A stretch of 64,000 bases of DNA from Bacteroidales bacterium. Its GTDB lineage: Bacteria > Bacteroidota > Bacteroidia > Bacteroidales > ML635J-15. A program made the position numbers and the translations under genes. Below are positions 55,171-64,000 of the stretch, piece by piece (position 1 is the stretch's first letter; every line of letters begins with the position of its first letter). Location: contig QKHS01000010.1 in assembly GCA_003249955.1 (NCBI GenBank), forward strand, positions 1 to 64,000, written 5' to 3'. Under the pieces are notes generated by a model, which saw nothing but the letters and a program-made list of their open reading frames with translations, searched no databases and was not told where the DNA came from.

Positions 55171-57264
55171 ATGAAAAAGCTTGTTTTATCTCTTTGTTTA
55201 TCAGTTATAATGTCTGCCCTTATTGCTCAGCAATTTACAAATTTTTATTCAGGATACCGTGAGAATTACTCAGTCGTATCTGATGATAGTTCAATTTATG
55301 TTGGTTGTGGAGGGGTAATAAATATTTACAGAAAAGATGGAAGTTTTAAAGCAATTAAACCTGTAACATTCGGCTTAGTATATTCCTCAGTAAGAGACTA
55401 TAGCGGTAATATATGGTTTGGGATCTACTCTTATATTTCAGGTGATGAAAAAGGAGGCCTTTTAAAATATGATGGCAATACATGGGAGTTTATTCCTCTG
55501 AATAATCCTGTGAATGAATATTGTTTGAATGATGTTACCTGTGATTTGAATAATAATATTTGGGTTACAATAAACAGTTATGCAGGCTTTGGGGCTTTAA
55601 TTGCAAAATATAACGGAACGGAATGGACAAATTATCATGTTTTTGGTGATAGTGTTACATTAAATGATGCAACACAAATTGTTTGTGACACCAACAATAT
55701 TATTTATGCCGGAATCACAAGCAATTATTCGGGAGGCTCAAACGGAATAATTGCTATCAGCGAAACGGACACTGTAATTTATACTGCGAGCAATTCTAAT
55801 CTGGAAATAGCCTGCAAGCATTCTTCTTATGTTGACAGGAATAATAATGTATGGTTCGGAGGATGTTATAAAAAGTTAAATCGTTTTGATGGCGAAGAGT
55901 GGCATCAGGAAGCTCAGGATACAGTTCCTGGGTATTCTTTTTATTCAATTTATCAGGATACTGCCGGATACATGTGGTTAGGAACTCCCGGAGGTTTATT
56001 GGTTGAAAATGAATCAGATTGGGCAGAACATCTTGCAGGAGAAGAACTCATTTTTGATTACATCTATGACATAGCATCTGATAATGAAGAAAATATATGG
56101 ATAGCAACTTCTAATAATCCCGGAGCAGATGATATGAGGAAAGGATGTCTTACTAAATACGATGAAGACGGATTCCATAATTATTTCCCTAACACACACA
56201 TAGGAAGACCAAAACAAATAAATTTTATTAATAATAAAACCTACACATACAGTTACTCCCCTTTATCTGTATTTGACGGGAACACATGGGATATAGATCA
56301 TCTTAAATATCCGAGAGCAATAGCAGGAGACGCTGATGGCAACACATGGATAGGAACTACCGATGGGCTGTATAAGTTAACATCTGGAAATATTTATGAA
56401 CAAATAGAAGTTCTCTGCGATGATACAATTTCTTCGGTGCAGTGCATCGGAACACTTGAAGATATTGTTTGGGTAATAGCCAACGGATCTGATCTTTATA
56501 AATTTAGTGAAAACGTCTGGACAAAAACAAACATGACCGGACATGGGTTATCATCCGCATCCAGAATATTTATAAGAGATGAGAATGAGATATGGGTAAC
56601 TTCTCTTAACTCTACATTTAAATACGACGGAAACCAATATACAATTTACGACACTACTATTGGATTTCTACCGCACCAGTATATTAATGATATTTGTTTC
56701 ACAGGTGACAGTATATGGTTCGCAACAAGATACGGGGCAGTATTAATCTATAATTCAGAACTGAGTTTTCATTGTAACGACTCAAGTTTTTCTTCAGGAT
56801 ACAGTAATTTACAAACTGTTCAGGTTGATAAAAACGGACTTATATGGTTTGGAAATAAAAAAGGAGCCATGACTTATGATGGCGAAAACATAACTTATAT
56901 TCAACCCTCAGGTCATGAAGAAGAGATATATACCATTCGCGAAGATCCTGAACGGAATCTTTGGTTCTGCGGAGAAAAAGCAGTTTCAAAATATACCTTT
57001 GATAACAGTAATGTCGGGGAATTTAAGAAAGATAAGATTTTTTTACAGATATTCCCTAATCCGGCAAACGAATGTGTATCAGTGTATATTCCTGAAAACA
57101 ATAACACAGAGACACTTGAAATTTATACAATTACCGGCAGTCTTCTGAAAACTTTTGCAGTTAATTCCGAGAATAACAAAATATCTTTAAAAGATATAAA
57201 ACCAGGAATCTATTTTCTTAGAGCACAAAAATCAGGTATGAGTGCGAAGCTGGTTGTTAAGTAA
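55171..57264 (+). CDS. Secreted two-component-regulator-type propeller protein with T9SS type A sorting domain
   Basis: 697 aa, signal peptide (about 1-19, ending LIAQ). The body is built of Reg_prop-like blades (DYSGNIWFGIYSY, DLNNNIWVTINS, DRNNNVWFGGCYKKLNRFDGEEW, DTAGYMWLGTPGGLLV, DADGNTWIGTTDGLYKL, DKNGLIWFGNKKGAMTYDGENI), as in the periplasmic half of hybrid two-component sensors, but no kinase is attached. The last ~75 residues form a T9SS type A sorting domain (LQIFPNPANECVSVYI, GIYFLRAQKSGMSAKLVVK). Monocistronic with a strong promoter; convergent with recN. Confidence 0.9.
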   Translation: MKKLVLSLCLSVIMSALIAQQFTNFYSGYRENYSVVSDDSSIYVGCGGVINIYRKDGSFKAIKPVTFGLVYSSVRDYSGNIWFGIYSYISGDEKGGLLKYDGNTWEFIPLNNPVNEYCLNDVTCDLNNNIWVTINSYAGFGALIAKYNGTEWTNYHVFGDSVTLNDATQIVCDTNNIIYAGITSNYSGGSNGIIAISETDTVIYTASNSNLEIACKHSSYVDRNNNVWFGGCYKKLNRFDGEEWHQEAQDTVPGYSFYSIYQDTAGYMWLGTPGGLLVENESDWAEHLAGEELIFDYIYDIASDNEENIWIATSNNPGADDMRKGCLTKYDEDGFHNYFPNTHIGRPKQINFINNKTYTYSYSPLSVFDGNTWDIDHLKYPRAIAGDADGNTWIGTTDGLYKLTSGNIYEQIEVLCDDTISSVQCIGTLEDIVWVIANGSDLYKFSENVWTKTNMTGHGLSSASRIFIRDENEIWVTSLNSTFKYDGNQYTIYDTTIGFLPHQYINDICFTGDSIWFATRYGAVLIYNSELSFHCNDSSFSSGYSNLQTVQVDKNGLIWFGNKKGAMTYDGENITYIQPSGHEEEIYTIREDPERNLWFCGEKAVSKYTFDNSNVGEFKKDKIFLQIFPNPANECVSVYIPENNNTETLEIYTITGSLLKTFAVNSENNKISLKDIKPGIYFLRAQKSGMSAKLVVK

Positions 57265-57278
57265 TATATTCTGCAAGC

Positions 57279-58937
57279 TTAATTCTGCAACAATATTTTT
57301 GCATTTTCAATTGCCTGAACGCTAAGTTTTTCACCGCTTATCATAGATGCTATTTCCGTTAAGCGTTCTTCTTCGCTCAAAACTTTTATTTTAGTAAAGC
57401 TACGGTTATCATCGCTGTTTTTGTAAACCTTGTAGTGAGTTTTTCCCATAGCAGCTACCTGCGGAAGATGAGTTATGCTTATAACCTGAAAATCTCCGGC
57501 AAGTGAGTTCATTATTTTACCCATTTTTGATGCAATTTCGCCGGAAACACCTGTGTCAATTTCATCGAAAATGATTGTAGGAACAGAAGCTGCCTGTGCA
57601 ATTACCGATTTTAATGTGAGCATCAAACGGGAGAATTCTCCTCCGGATGCAATTTTTTCAAGTTGCTGAGGCGGAATCGCTTTATTGGCAGAGAACAGAA
57701 AACTTATATTATCAAATCCCTGAACAGCAGGCTCTGCACTCTTTTCATTCTTAACGTTGAAAACAGCATGTACTATTCCAAGCTCTTTAAGAATACCTGT
57801 TATCTCTTTTTCAATTGCAGGAAATGATTTTTCGCGTTTCACACTCAGCGAATCAGCCATTTTCTTTACTTTTTCAAAGCTTTTATTCTGATCTGCAGTC
57901 AATGTTGAAATCTTTTCTTCCAACTCTTCAGCATTGTTCAGATACGATTTGTATTCCTGATATTTTGTTTTAAGTTCAGCAATATCCGAAGCCTGATGTT
58001 TTAATAAAAGCTTGTTGATAAGATCTATCCGTGCATTAAGTTTTTCAAGTAAAGGCGGATTTATTTCTGCTTTTTCAGCATCAGAGCTTAGCTGTTCGCT
58101 TATGTCGCGCAGTTCAATAATTACGGAATCCAATCTTTCACTTATTATTCCGGCATGTTTGTATTTTGGAGAAAGTCTTGAAACAAACGATTTTGCTTCC
58201 CTTAGTAAGGTCTCTGCCGAGATTTCTTCCGATTCAAGAGCATTTAATGCATTACCCAATGCTGATTTTATTTCGGTTGCATTTTCGAGTAGCAAAGATT
58301 GTTCTTCCAGATATCCGAGTTCTGCATTATCTCCAAGTTTGGCAGATTCAATCTGCTCTGCCTGAAATTTATAGTAGTCTGTTTCCTTTAGTGCTGCGGC
58401 AAGTTTCTTTTTTGTAGCTTCAAGCTCTGACGAAACACTGCTGTATTTCTGAAATTCAGCCTGATAAAGCCGGACATCTTCTGTTGTGTGTGAAGCTATA
58501 TCAATAATCTGAGTTCTGTATGACATTAATCCCAGAGCAAGATTTTCATGTTGGGAATGCAGGTCGAGTAATTTTTCAGAAACAGATTTCAACACGCTTA
58601 GATTAACAGGCGTATCATTTATAAAAGCACGTGATTTACCTTCCGGCAATATTTCACGGCGAATAATCGTATTTAAATCAAAATCCAGATCGTTTTCTGA
58701 GAATATGGATCTGAGATTTTCGTTTTTCAGTCTGAAGGATGCTTCAACAACACATCTGGTAGTTTTATCAACCATAACATCTGTATCGGCACGTTTACCC
58801 AGAAGAAGCGATATTGCTCCCAGAATAATTGACTTCCCGGCACCTGTTTCTCCGGTAATTACAGAAAAACCTGAATCAAAAGATAATTCAATACTGTCTA
58901 TAAGCAGATAGTTTTTTATTGACAGTGTTTTTAGCAT
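57279..58937 (-). CDS. recN: DNA repair protein RecN
   Basis: 552 aa SMC-like ATPase in double-strand-break repair. Walker A GETGAGKS (29-36), a long coiled coil in the middle (about 150-370), signature region ASGGEFSRLMLTLK and Walker B TIIFDEIDTGVSGEIA followed by ITHLPQVAAMGKTHYKVYK. Length and motif order are normal. It is the last gene of the bamD-rpoZ-coaBC-porD-recN cluster, 7 nt after porD, an arrangement I recall as conserved in Bacteroidota. Confidence 0.96.
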   Translation of the reverse strand: MLKTLSIKNYLLIDSIELSFDSGFSVITGETGAGKSIILGAISLLLGKRADTDVMVDKTTRCVVEASFRLKNENLRSIFSENDLDFDLNTIIRREILPEGKSRAFINDTPVNLSVLKSVSEKLLDLHSQHENLALGLMSYRTQIIDIASHTTEDVRLYQAEFQKYSSVSSELEATKKKLAAALKETDYYKFQAEQIESAKLGDNAELGYLEEQSLLLENATEIKSALGNALNALESEEISAETLLREAKSFVSRLSPKYKHAGIISERLDSVIIELRDISEQLSSDAEKAEINPPLLEKLNARIDLINKLLLKHQASDIAELKTKYQEYKSYLNNAEELEEKISTLTADQNKSFEKVKKMADSLSVKREKSFPAIEKEITGILKELGIVHAVFNVKNEKSAEPAVQGFDNISFLFSANKAIPPQQLEKIASGGEFSRLMLTLKSVIAQAASVPTIIFDEIDTGVSGEIASKMGKIMNSLAGDFQVISITHLPQVAAMGKTHYKVYKNSDDNRSFTKIKVLSEEERLTEIASMISGEKLSVQAIENAKILLQN

Positions 58938-58944
58938 AATATTA

Positions 58945-59856
58945 CTATTCTGACGACGAGTCCTTCATTATTTTTTCGTACTTGGATGAGTTTGCAGGAT
59001 CAACTTCTTTCATGATGTTATAAATCCTTGATTTTTCATCAGGAAACCCTTCCGAGAAAATATTGATAATTTCGTCACCTTTTGTGGTTGTGAATATCGA
59101 CATTAAAAATGAGCCCGGTTTGCGTCTTTGTACATCCTTAAGATTTTCTATAGCCTGTTCTATACTTGCCCTGCCTTCGGTTGGTTTTTCTGCCATCTTA
59201 TCAAGCCCCTGACGGTGATATACATACATAAAATCGCGCAGTCCTGAATATTGGTCATTCAAAAGATTCTCTACAAGCCAATATCTGTTTTTTAAATTTT
59301 CAAAAGCTTTCCAACCGGCTTCGGATGATGCCTGCGCATTCTGAACTATTTTTTCTGCAATCTGGAAATATGGTGTTCCTCCGTTAGAACTGAAGGTGTC
59401 GTAATCCATCCCTATGATAATATAACAGTAATATGCCAGCACCGAAGTAAGATTACTTGTAAACGTGTTCGGATTGAATTCAAGAGGTTCAAACTCAACA
59501 TATTTAAATTGAAAATTATTATCAAGATGATTTAATATAGGCGACATATAAGAAGTTCCGTAAACAGGTCTTGAGGAATTTATCTGTATTTTTCCCTTGA
59601 ATTCGTCAGAAGAAATCTGCTCCTCAATAGTAATAAAGATGTTACACTCTATTCTTTCGTCTTTAGAGTAAACGTGGTTTGTCCAGGCCGTGTTGTTTAT
59701 AAATTCGTATAGCTCCTGTTGCATAGTCTGGAACAATTTTTCATTTGTTGTTCCCTGCAACTTTGAGTAGTTTATCTGAATTCTGCAGTCAAGTTCCTGT
59801 GCCGTCATAATGACAGAAAACATAACAAGAGCTAAGAATATTAATGTTTTTTTCAT
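58945..59856 (-). CDS. porD: DUF4835 family, type IX secretion protein PorD
   Basis: 303 aa, signal peptide (about 1-19, ending MTAQ). The DUF4835 pattern is clear: QELDCRIQINYSKLQGTTNEKLFQTMQQELYEFINNTAWTN, ERIECNIFITIEEQ, RPVYGTSYMSPILNHLDNNF, LTSVLAYYCYIIIGMDYDTFSSNGGTPYF, SGLRDFMYVYHRQGLDKM. Members are annotated as PorD of the T9SS, an envelope component whose precise role is not established to my knowledge. Gap of 3 nt to coaBC upstream and 7 nt to recN downstream. Confidence 0.9.
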   Translation of the reverse strand: MKKTLIFLALVMFSVIMTAQELDCRIQINYSKLQGTTNEKLFQTMQQELYEFINNTAWTNHVYSKDERIECNIFITIEEQISSDEFKGKIQINSSRPVYGTSYMSPILNHLDNNFQFKYVEFEPLEFNPNTFTSNLTSVLAYYCYIIIGMDYDTFSSNGGTPYFQIAEKIVQNAQASSEAGWKAFENLKNRYWLVENLLNDQYSGLRDFMYVYHRQGLDKMAEKPTEGRASIEQAIENLKDVQRRKPGSFLMSIFTTTKGDEIINIFSEGFPDEKSRIYNIMKEVDPANSSKYEKIMKDSSSE

Positions 59857-59859
59857 GAA

Positions 59860-61065
59860 TTACCGGTTTTTTAAATAATCCTCTAATTTATCAATAATAT
59901 CAATTGCAACCAAATTCTTGGGCTTTAATTTAAACTCAAAAACCTCCTCTTTATTGTTAATAATGGTAATTTTGTTGGTATCAGTGTTAAATCCGGCACC
60001 GGCATCATTCATAGAATTTAAAACAATAAAATTAAGATTCTTCTTTTTGAGTTTTGTTATGGCATTTTCTGTTTCGTTTTCTTTTTCGAGTGCGAAGCCT
60101 ACAGTAATTTGTCCGGCAGATTTGATCTTTCCGAGTTCAGCAGCAATATCTTTTGTTGGCGTAAGACTTATATTAAGATTGTCTTTGCCACGTTTAAGTT
60201 TCGAATCTGTTGAATCAGACGGCGTAAAGTCGGCTACTGCAGCAGCAAGTATTGCAGCGTCACAATCAGAAAATATTTCCACAGCTTTTTTATGCATCTC
60301 CGAAGCTGAGTTAACATCAAACCGGTGAATGGACGGATGATTGGTTTGCATGCTTACAGGACCTGATACCAGAAACACTTCAGCTCCTCTGGATGCGCAT
60401 TCTTCGGCAATAGCAAAACCCATTTTACCGGAAGAATGATTTCCTATAAATCTTACAGCATCTATTTTTTCGTGAGTAGGGCCGGCGGTTATAAGGATTT
60501 TTCTGTCCTTAAGAGAGTTTTTTTTTTGAAAATAATCTCTTATTTTCTCAACTATAATCTCCGGTTCTTCCATTCTGCCTTTTCCTATAAGCCCGCTGGC
60601 AAGTTCTCCGTCGGCAGGTTCAATAAAATGATTCCCATATCCTCTCAGGATTTTTATATTATTTTGTGTTGCCGGGTGCTTAAACATATCAAGATCCATT
60701 GCCGGAGCAATAAATACCGGACATTTGGCCGATAAATAAGTTGTAATAAGCAAATTGTCTGCAACACCGTTTGCCATTTTACCTATGGTATTTGCCGTAG
60801 CAGGAGCAATTATAAGAGCATCCGCCCAAAGTCCTGAATCTACATGCGAATTCCAGTCTCCGTTTTCAGGATTAAAGAATTCCACCATAATCGGGTTTTT
60901 GGAAAGAGTTGCAAGTGTTAAAGGAGTGATAAACTCTTTTGCCAAATGGGTCATTATTACCTTTACTTCGGCACCTTCTTTTACCAGTAGCCGGGTAAGA
61001 GAAGCAGCTTTGTATGCTGCAATACTTCCGGTAACACCTAGTAAAAACTTTTTGCCGCTTAGCAT
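59860..61065 (-). CDS. coaBC: Bifunctional phosphopantothenoylcysteine decarboxylase / phosphopantothenate-cysteine ligase
   Basis: 401 aa, two steps of coenzyme A synthesis. The N-terminal flavoprotein CoaC domain (1-180) has LGVTGSIAAYKA, the His-containing SHVDSGLWADALIIAPATANT and PAMDLDMF. The C-terminal CoaB domain (about 185-401) has ILITAGPTHEKIDAVRFIGNHSSGKMGFAIA, AAVADFTP and KLKKKNLNFIVLN. The usual PAMN reads PAMD here, which I believe is common in Bacteroidota. Both domains appear complete. Confidence 0.95.
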   Translation of the reverse strand: MLSGKKFLLGVTGSIAAYKAASLTRLLVKEGAEVKVIMTHLAKEFITPLTLATLSKNPIMVEFFNPENGDWNSHVDSGLWADALIIAPATANTIGKMANGVADNLLITTYLSAKCPVFIAPAMDLDMFKHPATQNNIKILRGYGNHFIEPADGELASGLIGKGRMEEPEIIVEKIRDYFQKKNSLKDRKILITAGPTHEKIDAVRFIGNHSSGKMGFAIAEECASRGAEVFLVSGPVSMQTNHPSIHRFDVNSASEMHKKAVEIFSDCDAAILAAAVADFTPSDSTDSKLKRGKDNLNISLTPTKDIAAELGKIKSAGQITVGFALEKENETENAITKLKKKNLNFIVLNSMNDAGAGFNTDTNKITIINNKEEVFEFKLKPKNLVAIDIIDKLEDYLKNR

Positions 61066-61098
61066 AATGATATTATTTTATCTTAAATGATAGCAGGA

Positions 61099-61434
61099 TT
61101 ATAATTCTGTTTCAGGAGAAGCTTCTGTTCTTGCATAATAAACGTTATCAGCAAGAAATTCTTCCATAGCAATAAGTGTCGGTTTTGGCAACTTTTCATA
61201 ATATCTTGAAACTTCAATTTGTTCGCGATTCTCATGAACCTCTTCAAGGTTATCATTATATGTTGCAAATTCTTCCAGTTTTTCGTACAATTCTTTTCTT
61301 AATTCAGAATTAATCTGGTCAGATAATTTTGAACATACAACCACTGCTTCATAAATATTACCGGTTTTTTCAGCAATTTGAACAATGTTTCTTGTAACGG
61401 TAGATACCGGAGCGTCTGTTTTTTTAAAGTCCAT
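61099..61434 (-). CDS. rpoZ: RNA polymerase omega subunit (Bacteroidetes type)
   Basis: 111 aa. The Rpb6/omega core is seen in NIVQIAEKTGNIYEAVVVCSKLSDQINSELRKELYEKLEEF, followed by a Bacteroidetes-specific tail (EEVHENREQIEVSRYYEKLPKPTLIAMEEFL). The subunit stabilises the beta-prime subunit during RNA polymerase assembly. Its start overlaps the bamD end by 11 nt and coaBC follows after 33 nt; the bamD-rpoZ-coaBC order supports the assignment. Confidence 0.9.
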   Translation of the reverse strand: MDFKKTDAPVSTVTRNIVQIAEKTGNIYEAVVVCSKLSDQINSELRKELYEKLEEFATYNDNLEEVHENREQIEVSRYYEKLPKPTLIAMEEFLADNVYYARTEASPETEL

Positions 61435-62227
61435 TTTTATTTTCTATAAATTTTAACGAATTTGTGTATATCTTTTCAGCTTCTTTGATTTTCTTTGATT
61501 CCGGAAATTTGTCAACAAATGCATAATATTCGTCAATTGTTGTCTTGTATCTTTCATACTGTTTGCTGTAAACACTGTTTTCGGCAAGCAGGTATGATGA
61601 TTTAACTATAGTGAACATTATATCCTCACGGTACTGAGTATCCGGAAAATCTTTCAACACATTTTTTAAAGCTGTTGATGCTGCTTTATAATCCATAATA
61701 GTATAAAACAACATTGCATTATTGTAAGCCTTTGTTTCCAGCTTAAACTGAAGCTTGTCAATCAATTCTTCAGCTTCAGCTCTTTTTTCCGATTGAGGAT
61801 ATTTTTCAATAAACAACTGTAACTCTGATATTGCAGAAATTGTGTATGTCTGCTCAAGCGATGATGCCGGAGATATCAGATAATAACAATAAGCAGCCAG
61901 ATATTCAACCTCTTCTACATGCTCGCTTGCAGGATAAATTCTTGCAAAATCTTTGAAGAGATAAGCTGCCAGCGAAAGTTCTCCCAATCCATAAGAGCAA
62001 TATGCATTATAATATGTGATTTTTTCTGCTTTATCCGTACCTCTGTAAATACCTCTCAAATCTTCAAATAATGACTGAGCCCGATAATAGTCTTCAGCTT
62101 CGTAATACTCAACAGCTTTCGTGTATTTTAATTCGTAGTCAGAACTTTTCATCAACTTCGAATAATCACTACAGGAAGCAGCCAGAATGAATACCGGCAA
62201 TAAAATAAAATAATATTTAAGCTTCAT
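61424..62227 (-). CDS. bamD: Outer membrane assembly lipoprotein BamD
   Basis: 267 aa from ATG 62227. This start puts the lipoprotein signal peptide (MKLKYYFILLPVFILAASC, Cys19) at the N-terminus. The track start at 62251 would lie upstream of the -7 box (62248-62241) and is therefore unlikely. TPR repeats follow (YTKAVEYYEAEDYYRAQSLFEDLRGIY, YGLGELSLAAYLFKDFARIYPASEHVEEVEYLAAYCYY, YKAASTALKNVLKDFPDTQYREDIMF), the BamD/YfiO layout. It works with BamA to insert outer-membrane proteins. First gene of the five-gene cluster ending in recN. Confidence 0.92.
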   Translation of the reverse strand: MKLKYYFILLPVFILAASCSDYSKLMKSSDYELKYTKAVEYYEAEDYYRAQSLFEDLRGIYRGTDKAEKITYYNAYCSYGLGELSLAAYLFKDFARIYPASEHVEEVEYLAAYCYYLISPASSLEQTYTISAISELQLFIEKYPQSEKRAEAEELIDKLQFKLETKAYNNAMLFYTIMDYKAASTALKNVLKDFPDTQYREDIMFTIVKSSYLLAENSVYSKQYERYKTTIDEYYAFVDKFPESKKIKEAEKIYTNSLKFIENKNGL

Positions 62228-62240
62228 TTTAAACATTTTG

Positions 62241-62248
62241 CAAAGATA
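62241..62248 (-). promoter_or_regulatory. -7 box of the bamD cluster
   Basis: Minus strand TATCTTTG matches TAnnTTTG exactly; the leader to ATG 62227 would be under 10 nt. No -33 TTG at the usual distance. Confidence 0.5.
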
Positions 62249-62341
62249 CATTAATTATAAATAAGTAATTTAAAAATTTTTACCTGAAAATCATCAAATT
62301 GTGATTTGCATTCAATGTCTTAAAACGAATAATAAGGCTTA

Positions 62342-63100
62342 TTATTTTATGAGGTTTTCCCATGTTTGGGTTTTTTCTTCTTCCACTTTTGTTAAAGTGT
62401 TTAAAAGCCCTTTGTTTACAAAGTCTTCAACAGAGAACTCTTCTATTTTGTGAGAATTAAAAAACCAGATTTTTGTCGCATATTTTACAGCAATTTCAAT
62501 GTCGTGGCTGGAAAAAATTATGCATTTATTCTTTTTGTCGGATAATTCTTTTAAATCTGCCAGTAATTTTTGTCTTACATAATAGTCCAGAAAAGCTGTA
62601 GGTTCATCAAGAATTATTACCGGGGTTTCCTGAATTACCGCTCTGCAAATCATAGCTCTTTGTCTTTCACCGTCGCTTAACGACCATAAAGTCCTTTCCT
62701 GAAAATCCGTAAGGTTGAAATCTCTGATTGCAGATTCAATAATTCTGATATCGTCTGTAGTTTTATTGTCGAAAATATTTGTATAAGGACTTCTTCCCAT
62801 TGCAGCCAGCTCGTACACGGTAAGATTTGACAGAAATTCAGGCTTTGAAGGAACAAAACTTATTAATCTGCATCTTTCACGTAACGATATTTTGTTGATA
62901 TCTTTGTTTTTAAGTGTAATCCGGCCTGATAATAAAGGTTTTATTCCTGTAAGTGTATTAAGTAATGTTGACTTTCCGCATCCGTTACGACCTATTATGC
63001 AAATTATATCTCCGGCTGAGGCATTTAATGATACCGGAGCGGTTAACGGCTTTTTATATCCGAATTCCAGATTATCAGTATGTAATAAGCATTCGGTCAT
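62342..63100 (-). CDS. Iron/cobalamin-type ABC transporter ATP-binding protein (FecE/BtuD-like)
   Basis: 252 aa. Walker A GRNGCGKST (37-45), Q-loop region FVPSKPEF, signature LSDGERQRAMICRA, Walker B VIILDEPTAFLDYYVRQ and H-loop FSSHDIEIA. The SDGERQR form of the signature is characteristic of FecE/BtuD importers of siderophores, haem or B12. Its ATG overlaps the stop of the permease gene, so the two are coupled. The substrate cannot be told from the sequence. Confidence 0.92.
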   Translation of the reverse strand: MTECLLHTDNLEFGYKKPLTAPVSLNASAGDIICIIGRNGCGKSTLLNTLTGIKPLLSGRITLKNKDINKISLRERCRLISFVPSKPEFLSNLTVYELAAMGRSPYTNIFDNKTTDDIRIIESAIRDFNLTDFQERTLWSLSDGERQRAMICRAVIQETPVIILDEPTAFLDYYVRQKLLADLKELSDKKNKCIIFSSHDIEIAVKYATKIWFFNSHKIEEFSVEDFVNKGLLNTLTKVEEEKTQTWENLIK

Positions 63101-64000
63101 TAAATCATCGTTTTTTTATTTTTGATTACAATCCAGATAATAAACGGAGCTCCTAAAATGGCTGTAATTGCATTAATCGGCAAAATGCCGTTTTCGGTAA
63201 AAGCGTGAGAAAGCAAATCTCCGCACAACATAAAGACTCCTCCCATTAATATTGATGCAGGAATCAGAATAAAATGATTTGAAGTGTTAAATATCCATCT
63301 TGACACATGAGGCACAGCAATACCTATAAACCCAAGAGGTCCGCAATATGCTGTCACCGCACCTGTTAATATACTGACAGCCAAAAAGTTAAGCATTCTC
63401 AAAGCTTTGATATTTACCCCCATACTTGTTGCAAAACTTTCTCCCGGAAGCATTAAGTTAAGTTTCTTTGAAAAAGCAAAAACGAGCAATATTCCGAAAC
63501 TTACCATTGGCCATAAAACAGAAATATCTTTACTCGAAACAGAACTAAGGCTTCCCATCGTCCATACGACAAAAGATTTTACGTTTATTTCGGTGGCAAA
63601 ATATTGCAAAATGCTTACAATTGAATTTACTACTCCGGCAATTAAAATACCTGTTATAAGAATAGATAAAATATCGCGAACTCTTAATGATATTGCAAGT
63701 ATTGCAGCCAGAATTAAAGCTGATCCGGTCCCTGCTGCAAGTAAAAGTAACAGATTGGAACTTGTTCCGGAACCTGCAAAATGTCCGCCACCCATAACAA
63801 TCAAAGCAACACCCAGACTTGCTCCGCTACTTACCCCCAAAACATAAGGCCCGGCTAAAGGATTACGGAATATTGTCTGCATAAGCAAACCCGAAACAGA
63901 CAGAGATGCTCCTGCAAGTATGGCAACTATCATGCGTGGAAAACGGAATTCTTTAAGTAATAAATAGTATTCATCAGAAACCGAGGACGGATGAAAAATA
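63100..64000 (-). CDS. FecCD/BtuC-family ABC permease, 5' end beyond the window
   Basis: The frame stays open to base 64000, adding at least 22 residues (..DEYYLLLKEFRFPR) before the Met at 63933 used by the track; that Met lies inside the family's RxPR-(M/L)-xxAxLxGaxLxxSG motif, so it is not the start. Motifs seen are GASLSVSGLLMQTIFRNPLAGPYVLGVSSGASLG, TGAVTAYCGPLGFIGIAVPHVSRW and GDLLSHAF...ILPINAITAILGAPFIIWIVIK. About eight membrane helices are visible. It forms the channel of an iron-siderophore or B12 importer with the ATPase gene downstream. The missing N-terminus is about 40-50 residues by family length. Confidence 0.92.
   Translation of the reverse strand, partial: IFHPSSVSDEYYLLLKEFRFPRMIVAILAGASLSVSGLLMQTIFRNPLAGPYVLGVSSGASLGVALIVMGGGHFAGSGTSSNLLLLLAAGTGSALILAAILAISLRVRDILSILITGILIAGVVNSIVSILQYFATEINVKSFVVWTMGSLSSVSSKDISVLWPMVSFGILLVFAFSKKLNLMLPGESFATSMGVNIKALRMLNFLAVSILTGAVTAYCGPLGFIGIAVPHVSRWIFNTSNHFILIPASILMGGVFMLCGDLLSHAFTENGILPINAITAILGAPFIIWIVIKNKKTMI

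Noticed and set aside
62228-62251. Upstream ATG for bamD
   Set aside because: It overlaps the TATCTTTG -7 box and would put extra residues before the lipoprotein signal peptide.
63933-63933. Met at 63933 as start of the FecCD permease
   Set aside because: The frame stays open to the window edge and the conserved RxPR segment lies upstream of this Met.

Overview
The window is from a low-GC member of the Bacteroidota, most likely a Bacteroidales/Marinilabiliales-type or environmental lineage. The evidence is type IX secretion (T9SS) cargo with C-terminal sorting domains, PorP/SprF, PorD and GldB homologues, a Bacteroidetes-type omega subunit, and promoters of the Bacteroidetes form TTTG-N19/20-TAnnTTTR. 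No rRNA, tRNA, transposase or CRISPR array was seen.

1-9867 (minus strand): a RiPP (modified peptide) locus of the 'grasp-with-spasm' type. In transcription order it has small winged-helix regulators (one full, one truncated, one remnant), a FISUMP-domain secreted protein, a 79-aa double-glycine precursor peptide, a strong intercistronic hairpin, a secreted protein of unknown role, an ATP-grasp maturase, an overlapping 62-aa ORF, a SPASM-domain maturase, a C39-peptidase ABC exporter (PCAT) and an HlyD-type adaptor that runs off the left edge. A 1.1-kb array of about eleven 102-bp repeats separates exporter and adaptor. The logic is: the two maturases modify the precursor, the C39 domain cuts after Gly-Gly, and PCAT/HlyD exports the product.

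10004-10270 (minus): a free-standing structured RNA with its own promoter, long hairpin and intrinsic terminator, resembling 6S RNA in architecture.

10587-30717 (plus): a surface-adhesin region. It holds a small secreted protein, a 1302-aa SprB-repeat adhesin, a PorP/SprF partner, a giant adhesin (about 4222 aa once two compensating single-base frameshifts are repaired) and two more PorP/SprF proteins. Both adhesins end in T9SS type B (gliding-type) sorting domains.

30773-49358: housekeeping and envelope genes: engB, a TlpA-like thioredoxin, a CAP/OmpA-like protein, an S4 RNA-binding protein, a DUF4924 protein, gldB, an outer-membrane barrel, nadE, three paralogous small lipoproteins, a DUF6252-like lipoprotein, ychF, hisS, a beta-propeller protein, a PrsW-type protease and a LolC/E-like permease.

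49694-57264 (plus): a T9SS type A cargo protein directly followed by a LytS-type histidine kinase and a LytTR response regulator, then a second T9SS propeller protein behind a textbook Bacteroidetes promoter.

57279-64000 (minus): the bamD-rpoZ-coaBC-porD-recN cluster, and an iron/cobalamin-type ABC importer (ATPase plus a permease cut by the right edge).
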